A stretch of 6,828 nucleotides of DNA from Ruminococcus sp. UBA5884 (GTDB lineage Bacteria; Bacillota; Clostridia; Oscillospirales; Ruminococcaceae), in contig DJFA01000096.1 of NCBI GenBank assembly GCA_002431975.1, positions 1,745 through 8,572 on the forward strand. Direction: 5' to 3'. The notes below the pieces were generated by a model, which saw only the letters and a list, made by a program, of their open reading frames with translations, searched no databases and was not told the origin of the DNA. Both the position numbers and the translations under genes were made by a program. Each line of letters begins with the position of its first letter. Within the stretch, counting starts at the first letter, position 1. This document shows, piece by piece, positions 1 through 5,533 of the stretch.

Positions 1-504
1 GGAAATACAGTTTTTGAGGCACTTATGTTCCGTACTCCGCCCGATACTCTCAGCATAAGAAAAGGGGAGAGGTGGAATTTTATAGTTTCATTTGAAATAA
101 ACAGATACAAGGGCAGGGAATCGGTTTCCGCAAAAGTCAGGGATTACAGAAAATATGGCATAAAACAGAGCAAATACATTGAATCCTGTGATATATACGG
201 CAGATATCTCCGCAATGAAATAAATGATGCTTCATTATACAGAGAAATATGTCCGTCAAAAGCTGAACTTACTCTTGTATATAAATATCTCGGAAATTCA
301 TTGCAGAATACAGACAGTATGTATTTCAATCTTGAACCTAACGGAATAAGTCTTTGCAAGCTGAAAATATGTCTTGACATTTTCAGGGAACTCGGAATAG
401 TTTCCCTTGATTTATATAATGATACTGTAAGAAGAATCCCTGTTGACGGGAAAGTTAATCTCGGAAATTCAGAAATACTGAGGAGGCTTAATGAATCAAT
501 ATGA
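1..504 (+). CDS. recJ: RecJ single-stranded-DNA exonuclease, C-terminal part (5' end outside window)
   Basis: The open frame enters from the left edge and gives 167 residues before a TGA. RecJ is a 5'-3' single-strand DNA exonuclease of recombination and mismatch repair. The catalytic DHH and DHHA1 domains would lie upstream and are not visible. Visible residues 1-50 fit the end of the OB-fold domain: a run around WNFIVSFEINRYKG followed by V-RDYR resembles the typical N-x-(W/Y)-x-G ... v-D-(I/Y)R pattern. Residues about 85-167 fit the Firmicute-type RecJ C-terminal extension, with PSKAEL, LVYKYL, a central SLCKLKICLDIFRELGIV helix pair, and a terminal VNLGNSEILRRL. The product would be cytoplasmic. 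Its stop overlaps the relA start as ATGA, so the two genes are probably translated from one message. Identification rests on remembered family patterns without the catalytic core. The first internal ATG (position 25) is not a plausible start because the homology begins upstream of it. Confidence 0.85.
   Translation, partial: GNTVFEALMFRTPPDTLSIRKGERWNFIVSFEINRYKGRESVSAKVRDYRKYGIKQSKYIESCDIYGRYLRNEINDASLYREICPSKAELTLVYKYLGNSLQNTDSMYFNLEPNGISLCKLKICLDIFRELGIVSLDLYNDTVRRIPVDGKVNLGNSEILRRLNESI
481..486 (+). promoter_or_regulatory. Shine-Dalgarno AGGAGG for relA, unusually far from the start
   Basis: A perfect AGGAGG lies inside the last codons of recJ. It stands 14 bases before the relA ATG at 501, longer than the usual 5-10. 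An intervening ATG at 491, only 4 bases after the motif, opens a seven-codon frame including its stop (491-511, MNQYER) that overlaps the relA start. Translational coupling from recJ through the ATGA overlap could compensate for the poor spacing. Function is inferred from position only. Confidence 0.5.
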
Positions 505-2684
505 GCGATAATACAGTTTATACAATAGATATGCTTATTCAGAAAATACTTGATGATGACAAGCAGTATGATATGAGCAAAATAATTTCAGCATATGAAT
601 TTGCTGCAAAAGCACACGCAAACCAGAAACGTGACTCCGGTGAACCGTATATAGTCCACCCTATCGCTGTATCGTTCATACTGCTTGAACTCGGCATGGA
701 TACTGATACAATATGTGCGGCAATGCTTCATGATGTCGTTGAAGATACAGATGCGACTCTTGAAGACCTCAGGAAACGTTTTGGTCAGGACGTTGCAATG
801 CTCGTTGACGGCGTTACAAAGCTTGATAAAGTCCCGATTTTCAACAGACAGGAGCAGCTTGCTGAAAATGTAAGGAAAATGCTTCTTGCAATGGTTCAGG
901 ATATCCGTGTAATAATAATAAAACTCTGTGACAGGCTTCATAATATGCGTACTCTTAGTTACCGTGCAGATGACAAGCAGAGATATACCGCTCTTGAAAC
1001 CATGAATATATATGCTCCGATTGCAAACAGGCTCGGAATACGCTCCGTAAAGGAGGAGCTTGAAGACCTCGCATTCCATTATCTTGACCCGTTTGCCTAT
1101 GCTGATATTGAACATATACTTGAAATAAGCAAGGACGAAAGAGAAGCTTTTATCACATCTATAAAATCACGGATAGCTGAACGTTTCAAAACTGAAACAT
1201 TTATACAGCCTCCCCAGATTGACGGACGTGTAAAAAGCATATACAGCATTTACCGCAAAACTTTTCTCAACAACAAGAGCATTGATGAAATATATGACAA
1301 GTATGCCGTAAGAGTAATAGTTTCAACTATCGCTGAATGCTATAACGTTCTCGGAATAGTCCATGACCTTTTCAGACCGATACCAAACCGTTTCAAGGAC
1401 TATATATCAACTCCTAAATCAAATATGTATCAGTCACTGCATACAACGGTTCTCGGACGTGAGGGTATTCCTTTTGAAATACAGATAAGAACATGGGATA
1501 TGCATTATACTGCTGAATACGGTATTGCTGCACACTGGAAATACAAGGAGGGCATATCAGGCTCGGATAAGTTTGACCAGCGTCTTACATGGGCAAGAAA
1601 AGTAATTGAGGCTCAGCAGACTTCTGATGATGTTGAGGAAATAGTAAATATCATAAAAAATGACCTTGCTCCTGAAGATATAGTTGTATTCACTCCTAAA
1701 GGAGATTCAATCGCTCTGCCTATTGGTGCTACAGTAATAGATTTTGCATACAGGATTCATACACAGATAGGTCACAGAACCATGGGTGCAAAGGTTGACG
1801 GCAAGATGGTATCACTTGACTATAAACTTCATACAGGTGAAATCGTTGAGATAATTACCTGTAAAAACGCATCAAGAGGCCCTAACCGTTCATGGCTTGA
1901 TATCGCATATACAAATGAAGCCAAATCCAAAATACGCTCATGGTTCAAGCGTGAACGCCGTGATGAGAATATTGCAAGAGGCAAGGCTGAAATAAAGAAC
2001 GAATTCCTGCATAATCATATGAATGTGCCGCCGGAAGATATGGAAAAGTTCCTTGCTGATGACCTTAAACGCCACAGCTGTCAGACTCTTGATGATTTCT
2101 ATGCATCAATCGGCTACGGCGGAATATGTGTTTCAAAAATAATACAGCGTCTTAAAATCGAATATCAGAAACAGTACGGAAATTCAAATGAAAATGTTGA
2201 ACCATATCAGTTTGCTGATACCGAAAAAAGCAAGGACGGTATAATAGTTGACGGTACGGTTCACGGCTGTGCGGTAAGATATTCACAATGCTGCAATCCT
2301 TTGCCTGGTGATGATATAATAGGATTTGTTACAAGAGGTCACGGAATATCAATCCATAAAAAAAGCTGTGTGAACTATCAGGCGGCTTTAAGACAGATGA
2401 GGGATATGGAACGCTGGATATCGGTTCAGTGGCCTGAAACTACTCAGAATTTCTTCCTTGCAACAATTGAAGTCATTGCAACTGACAGAATAGGACTTCT
2501 TGAAGATGTAAGCTCAATTATTTCAGGAGCTAAAATACCTATTCACAACTCATATTCCGGTATGCTCAAAAACGGAAATGCGGTTGTAAAAGCTACTGTT
2601 GCAATTTCAGGAAAAGAACAGCTTGCAAAGCTTCTTGAAAGACTTAAAAAAGTTGACCAGGTAGTTTCGGTTGCAAGAATATGA
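501..2684 (+). CDS. relA: Bifunctional (p)ppGpp synthetase/hydrolase (long RelA/SpoT homologue)
   Basis: This 727-residue protein has the full length and order of a long RSH enzyme. It makes (p)ppGpp from ATP and GDP/GTP in the stringent response and also hydrolyses it. The HD hydrolase domain (about 25-200) keeps its metal and substrate residues: R44, H53, H77-D78, E81-D82, D144 and N148. These fall at the same numbers as in the well-studied streptococcal Rel, which supports the ATG at 501. The synthetase domain (about 240-350) has D266 in IYDKYAVRV, E326 in EIQIRT and the substrate-binding GIAAHWKYKEG. An RFKD motif at 297-300 is the form seen in bifunctional enzymes rather than the EFDD of synthesis-only RelA. 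Next come TGS (392-453), a helical region, a zinc-finger segment with C597-C598 and C623, and a C-terminal ACT domain (about 652-727). Both activities look intact. It overlaps recJ by four bases and acts in the cytoplasm on ribosomes. Confidence 0.97.
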   Translation: MSDNTVYTIDMLIQKILDDDKQYDMSKIISAYEFAAKAHANQKRDSGEPYIVHPIAVSFILLELGMDTDTICAAMLHDVVEDTDATLEDLRKRFGQDVAMLVDGVTKLDKVPIFNRQEQLAENVRKMLLAMVQDIRVIIIKLCDRLHNMRTLSYRADDKQRYTALETMNIYAPIANRLGIRSVKEELEDLAFHYLDPFAYADIEHILEISKDEREAFITSIKSRIAERFKTETFIQPPQIDGRVKSIYSIYRKTFLNNKSIDEIYDKYAVRVIVSTIAECYNVLGIVHDLFRPIPNRFKDYISTPKSNMYQSLHTTVLGREGIPFEIQIRTWDMHYTAEYGIAAHWKYKEGISGSDKFDQRLTWARKVIEAQQTSDDVEEIVNIIKNDLAPEDIVVFTPKGDSIALPIGATVIDFAYRIHTQIGHRTMGAKVDGKMVSLDYKLHTGEIVEIITCKNASRGPNRSWLDIAYTNEAKSKIRSWFKRERRDENIARGKAEIKNEFLHNHMNVPPEDMEKFLADDLKRHSCQTLDDFYASIGYGGICVSKIIQRLKIEYQKQYGNSNENVEPYQFADTEKSKDGIIVDGTVHGCAVRYSQCCNPLPGDDIIGFVTRGHGISIHKKSCVNYQAALRQMRDMERWISVQWPETTQNFFLATIEVIATDRIGLLEDVSSIISGAKIPIHNSYSGMLKNGNAVVKATVAISGKEQLAKLLERLKKVDQVVSVARI

Positions 2685-2709
2685 TTTTTTTAAAGGAGAT
2701 TTTTCATAT

Positions 2710-3333
2710 ATGAAAGTAAATCAGCTCGGTCTTGGAGTACTCAAGACAAACTGCTATATTATACAGTCTGAAAACAAAAATGCCGCAGCAGTTGATATAG
2801 GCGGAGAAAGTGAAGTATTGCTTGAATTTCTTGAAAAAAACGATCTTACTCTTAAAAAAATACTTCTGACTCACGGACATTTCGACCATATCGGAGGCGT
2901 TGAACAGGTTCGCAGAGCAACAGGTGCTGAAGTCTATATACATCATCTTGATGCACCAAAACTCTCCGACTGCCATGAAAATTTCGGTGCTGCATTTGGA
3001 ATTACCGATATTGAACCGGTTGCTGAATACAATGAGATTTCTGACGGAGATATCATAACACTTGATGAAATACAGTTCAGGGTTATGCATACTCCCGGAC
3101 ATACAAAAGGCGGTGTATGCTATATAACTGACGGAGTAATATTTTCAGGAGATACTCTTTTTAAAAATTCAATGGGAAGAACTGATTCTCCTGACGGAGA
3201 TTATTCAGAAATGATGCAGTCCCTTAAAAAACTTAAAATGCTTGAGGGCAATTATACGGTTTATCCCGGCCATGATTTCAGTACGACTCTCAACAGAGAA
3301 CGCTTGAATAATCCGTATATGAGGAGTCTGTAA
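2710..3333 (+). CDS. Metallo-beta-lactamase-fold hydrolase, YcbL/glyoxalase-II-like
   Basis: The 207-residue protein is a compact single-domain MBL-fold enzyme, presumably binding two metal ions. The signature THGHFDH is at 54-60 (H55, H57, D59, H60). Further ligands are H131 in TPGHTKG, D148 in SGDTLF and H188 in YPGHD. The opening (LGLGVLKTNCYII) and the FKNSMGRTD segment are typical of short YcbL-like or hydroxyacylglutathione-hydrolase-like proteins. The C-terminal substrate domain of true glyoxalase II is missing, so the natural substrate (a thioester or other ester) is unknown. I chose ATG 2710 because AAAGGAG (2692-2698) precedes it by 11 bases and the family N-terminus begins there. 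A TTG at 2671 would extend the frame into relA without homology. The gene starts 25 bases after relA and its TAA overlaps the hemZ ATG (TAATG), so it is probably in the same operon. The neighbourhood recurs in Firmicutes, but no functional link with RelA is established. Confidence 0.9.
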   Translation: MKVNQLGLGVLKTNCYIIQSENKNAAAVDIGGESEVLLEFLEKNDLTLKKILLTHGHFDHIGGVEQVRRATGAEVYIHHLDAPKLSDCHENFGAAFGITDIEPVAEYNEISDGDIITLDEIQFRVMHTPGHTKGGVCYITDGVIFSGDTLFKNSMGRTDSPDGDYSEMMQSLKKLKMLEGNYTVYPGHDFSTTLNRERLNNPYMRSL

Positions 3334-4802
3334 TGAAAATTCTGTTCAGCGGTCATGAGTTCAAATATGAAATTGAAGCAACTGCAAAGCTTTTTATATT
3401 CGCAGAAAGATTTGAATTTGTATTTGGTGCTGAAAATCTTCCCGAAAATCAGGACTATATTGCTTCAAGACTTAAAAAAGGCAAAAAATATACCTGGCTC
3501 TATTCATGGGTTTCTGTAAATGGTAAAACATTCAGAAAATCAGCACATATTTCAAATAACTGCGAAAATTACAGAAATTCATGCGAACTTGAATTATGCC
3601 GCCTTATTTATATATGCCTTGAAAAAATTACAGGCATATCCCCTGAATGGGGACTTCTTACCGGAATACGTCCCGTAAAGCGTGTATCTGCTCTTATGGA
3701 CAAGGGTATGACCGAATCAGAAATATCTCAGTTTCTCTATGAAAAATACAATGTAAGCAGAAAAAAATCAATGCTTGCCTTCAAAACAGCAGTTGTTCAG
3801 CGTCCGATTATAAAAAATATCCGTAAAAATTATGTAAGCCTTTATATTTCAGTGCCATTCTGCCCTACAAGATGCAGCTACTGTTCATTTGTTTCACATT
3901 CCATGACATCAGCTTCAAAGCTTATACCGGATTATATAAGACTGCTATGCCGTGAGCTTGAAATACTCGGCGATATCGTTAAAAATCTTGACCTTAAAAT
4001 AGATACTGTATATTTCGGCGGTGGAACTCCTACATCTTTAAATCCGGCTCAGCTTGAAATTCTTATGAAAAAAACATACGAATGCTTTAACCTTTCTGAA
4101 ATCCGTGAATATAATATAGAAGCAGGCAGACCGGATACAATTACTCAGCAGAAACTCGATACAATAAAAAAATTCGGTGCAACAAGAATTTCTATCAATC
4201 CCCAGACTTTCAATGATGATGTGCTTAAAATAATCGGCAGACATCATAATTCCAAACAGACTGTGAACGCTTTCAGACTCGCCAGAAAATGCGGATTTGA
4301 AAATATAAATATGGATATAATTGCAGGTCTGCCCTCGGATACAAATGAAAGCTTCCATAAAACTATTGATAAAGCGGTCTGTCTTGACCCTGACAGTATT
4401 ACAGTACATACTCTTACGGTAAAGCGTTCAGCAAGTCTTTATCAGGACGGAATAAATACGGATAATGTTTCAGTATCAGAAATGACGGATTATGCATATA
4501 ATATTCTTTTGAAGAATAATTATTATCCGTATTACCTCTACAGACAGAAAAATACTGTGGAAAATCTCGAAAATATCGGCTATGCAAGAAAAAACAAGGA
4601 AAGCCTTTATAATATATATATAATGGACGAAATTCAGACAATTCTCGGTGCAGGCTGTGCAGCTTCAACCAAACTTGTTTCTCCTGACGGAAAAATAAAA
4701 CGTGTACATAATTATAAATTCCCATATGAATACATTAAGAATTTTGACGAACTTATGAAGAAAAAATCTGAAATAATGGATTTTTATAAGCAGTTTTTTT
4801 AA
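3333..4802 (+). CDS. hemZ: HemZ-type radical SAM protein (putative coproporphyrinogen dehydrogenase)
   Basis: The protein has 489 residues, the usual HemZ size. The N-terminal part (1-165) is the HemZ-specific region and contains the landmark WGLLTGIRPVKRV (106-118). The radical SAM core follows: the 4Fe-4S motif C177-x3-C181-x2-C184, the SAM-binding GGGTPT at 229-234, then EAGRPDT (263-269), RISINPQTFND (285-295) and MDIIAGLPSDT (327-337). The C-terminal region has YYLYRQKNTVENLENIGYA and a glycine-rich ILGAGCAAS, both typical of HemZ. Members are annotated as oxygen-independent coproporphyrinogen III dehydrogenases of haem synthesis. However, the residue two after C184 is Phe, as in HemW, not the fourth Cys that HemN uses. 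Many anaerobes with HemZ also lack a haem pathway, so the reaction here is uncertain. The start is ATG 3333, overlapping the upstream TAA, with GAGGAG at 3321-3326, 6 bases away. It is the last gene of the left operon in this window. Confidence 0.92.
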   Translation: MKILFSGHEFKYEIEATAKLFIFAERFEFVFGAENLPENQDYIASRLKKGKKYTWLYSWVSVNGKTFRKSAHISNNCENYRNSCELELCRLIYICLEKITGISPEWGLLTGIRPVKRVSALMDKGMTESEISQFLYEKYNVSRKKSMLAFKTAVVQRPIIKNIRKNYVSLYISVPFCPTRCSYCSFVSHSMTSASKLIPDYIRLLCRELEILGDIVKNLDLKIDTVYFGGGTPTSLNPAQLEILMKKTYECFNLSEIREYNIEAGRPDTITQQKLDTIKKFGATRISINPQTFNDDVLKIIGRHHNSKQTVNAFRLARKCGFENINMDIIAGLPSDTNESFHKTIDKAVCLDPDSITVHTLTVKRSASLYQDGINTDNVSVSEMTDYAYNILLKNNYYPYYLYRQKNTVENLENIGYARKNKESLYNIYIMDEIQTILGAGCAASTKLVSPDGKIKRVHNYKFPYEYIKNFDELMKKKSEIMDFYKQFF

Positions 4803-4810
4803 TATTTAAC

Positions 4811-4832
4811 GCAATTCGGCAGATTGTTTTTT
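4811..4832 (+). terminator. Possible weak intrinsic terminator after hemZ
   Basis: Nine bases after the hemZ stop, GCAAT (4811-4815) can pair with ATTGT (4823-4827, one G-U pair) around a 7-base loop. Six T residues (4827-4832) include the end of the stem. The position and the T run fit a Rho-independent terminator. The stem is short and poor in G+C, so this is only a candidate. Confidence 0.3.
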
Positions 4833-4834
4833 GT

Positions 4835-4858
4835 ATGAAAAATCCTATATTTTAATTA
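4835..4858 (+). repeat. Outer direct repeat, left copy (24 bases, pairs with 5055-5078)
   Basis: This 24-base A+T-rich segment, centred on AAAATCC, matches 5055-5078 in the same orientation at 21 of 24 positions. The differences are at repeat positions 4, 12 and 19. The two copies bracket the G+C-rich palindromic repeat. They are too long and too diverged for a normal fresh target-site duplication, so they may be old duplicated flank or part of a larger repeat unit. Confidence 0.6.
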
Positions 4859-5048
4859 ACACCAATTCGATGGTTATTCCTGTAGGGGCGACCATTGGTC
4901 GCCCGCCTGAAATTATGGTAAATCCAACGGGCGAACTTAAGAAAGCCACTACAGAATCTAAAAATCCCTTGTTTTTTATCATAAAATTTTATTGTTGAAT
5001 TGGTGTCAACAGATAAACCATAACGGGCGACCAATGGTCGCCCCTACA
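4859..5048. repeat. Composite REP/MITE-like palindromic repeat element
   Basis: The core is a perfect 25-base inverted repeat: 4881-4905 is the exact reverse complement of 5024-5048. Each arm is itself a hairpin with an 8-base stem, GGGCGACC and GGTCGCCC, around a 3-base loop (4886-4904 and 5025-5043). A third, degenerate arm lies between them at 4926-4968. A 10-base inverted repeat (ACACCAATTC at 4859-4868, complement at 4997-5006) lies at the left end and between the inner copies. The element is much richer in G+C than its surroundings and I see no credible coding frame. The short minus-strand frame across it (4852-5034) is built from the repeat itself. From memory, GTAGGGGCG...CGCCC palindromes recur as interspersed repeats in Clostridia and some other bacteria. 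Membership in such a family, and non-autonomous mobility, are inferences. The hairpins could protect hemZ mRNA ends or act as a roadblock, but neither has the T tract of a terminator. Confidence 0.75.
4926..4968 (+). repeat. Degenerate internal copy of the palindromic arm
   Basis: Three blocks occur in the same order and orientation as in 5022-5066: AACGGGCGA (9 of 9 identical), GCCACTACA against GCCCCTACA (8 of 9), and AAAATCCC (8 of 8). The spacers between blocks differ by one and three bases. The middle of this copy has lost the GGTC half of its hairpin. It is best read as a decayed relative of the right arm, showing that the element contains more than two units. Confidence 0.6.
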
Positions 5049-5054
5049 AAATAT

Positions 5055-5078
5055 ATGGAAAATCCCATATTTAAATTA
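5055..5078 (+). repeat. Outer direct repeat, right copy
   Basis: It matches 4835-4858 at 21 of 24 positions, same orientation. Its first half also forms a small hairpin with the base just outside it: ATATGG (5053-5058) pairs with CCATAT (5065-5070). It sits 6 bases beyond the right arm of the palindromic element. Confidence 0.6.
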
Positions 5079-5079
5079 T

Positions 5080-5134
5080 GTCATAACGGCATCAGCAAGC
5101 CGGTATACCGTTCATGACTTCTGTTTTACCGGCT
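5080..5134 (+). promoter_or_regulatory. Two overlapping, mutually exclusive stem-loops upstream of the zinc-ribbon gene
   Basis: Stem 1 pairs GTCATAACGG (5080-5089) with CCGTTCATGAC (5108-5118). This gives ten pairs with one bulged C at 5113. Stem 2 pairs AGCCGGTA (5098-5105) with TACCGGCT (5127-5134), eight perfect pairs around a 21-base loop. The left strand of stem 2 lies in the loop of stem 1, and the right strand of stem 1 lies in the loop of stem 2. The two form a crossing pair, competing unless folded as a pseudoknot. CGGTATACCG (5101-5110) is also a perfect palindrome that could be a DNA operator. The region ends 12 bases before the Shine-Dalgarno site. No T tract follows, so it is not a plain terminator. 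I do not recognise a known riboswitch or T-box. A regulatory role is inferred from structure and position alone. Confidence 0.35.
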
Positions 5135-5161
5135 GTCTACTGAATTAAAGGAGTGTTCTTT

Positions 5162-5524
5162 ATGGCTGATTTTAATAGTATTAAGAAAAATACAAAAAAA
5201 TATTTTGAAAAAGCTGTTGTAACTGCAAATAATGCAGTGGAAATCTCTAAAAGATATGCTGAAAAAACTCAGGTCAATCAGAAGCTTTCTTCTATGTATG
5301 AACGCCTTGGAAAAGCATACTATATGCAGGAATCCGGTCAGAAAGATGAACATATGCTCATTAAAATGCTTATTAAGCAGATTTCTGAAACTCAGCTTGA
5401 ACTCGATTCCGCCCAGAAAAAACTCGACAGCGTGAAATCAAAAAAATGCAGCGTGTGCGGCAGAAAAAATCCTGCAAACAGTAAATTCTGTATTGAATGC
5501 GGAAATAAACTCGAAAAGGAATAA
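5162..5524 (+). CDS. Small zinc-ribbon protein with helical N-terminal region, function unknown
   Basis: The 120-residue product has two parts. Residues about 1-94 are charged, rich in K, E, Q and A, without a signal peptide or membrane segment, and look helical. The run from about 66 to 94 (LIKMLIKQISETQLELDSAQKKL) could form a coiled coil. Residues 95-118 form a zinc ribbon: C96-x2-C99 and C110-x2-C113, with the sequence KFCIECGNKL typical of bacterial zinc-ribbon tails. ATG 5162 is chosen because AAAGGAG (5147-5153) lies 8 bases upstream; an in-frame GTG at 5153 overlaps that site and is unlikely. The stop is 9 bases before the methyltransferase start, so the two are probably cotranscribed. 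Proteins of this layout are common in Clostridia and usually lack a known role. A nucleic-acid or ribosome-linked role would fit the neighbour but is speculation. I do not recognise a named family. Confidence 0.85.
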   Translation: MADFNSIKKNTKKYFEKAVVTANNAVEISKRYAEKTQVNQKLSSMYERLGKAYYMQESGQKDEHMLIKMLIKQISETQLELDSAQKKLDSVKSKKCSVCGRKNPANSKFCIECGNKLEKE

Positions 5525-5533
5525 TTATCAGAT

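Noticed and set aside
588..1115. 175-residue minus-strand frame opposite relA
   Set aside because: It is antisense to the intact hydrolase domain of relA, with composition typical of a shadow frame and no domain signature.
2671..2709. TTG-initiated 13-residue extension of the MBL hydrolase
   Set aside because: It overlaps relA, has no ribosome-binding site of its own and no family homology. ATG 2710 has an AAAGGAG upstream and matches the family N-terminus.
4852..5034. 60-residue minus-strand frame in the intergenic region
   Set aside because: It is made largely of the repeat and its hairpin arms, has no clear ribosome-binding site, and shows no recognisable domain. Such frames are common artefacts of palindromic repeats.
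4881..5048. CRISPR array
   Set aside because: The repeat units are inverted and diverged, with unequal spacers and only two or three copies. No cas genes are present.
5153..5161. GTG start three codons upstream for the zinc-ribbon protein
   Set aside because: The GTG overlaps the AAAGGAG motif, which is correctly spaced for ATG 5162.
4803..5161. Sigma-A promoter for the right-hand operon
   Set aside because: Several A+T-rich hexamers resemble a -10 box, for example TAAAAT at 4982-4987, but none has an acceptable -35 box at about 17 bases. I could not support a specific promoter.
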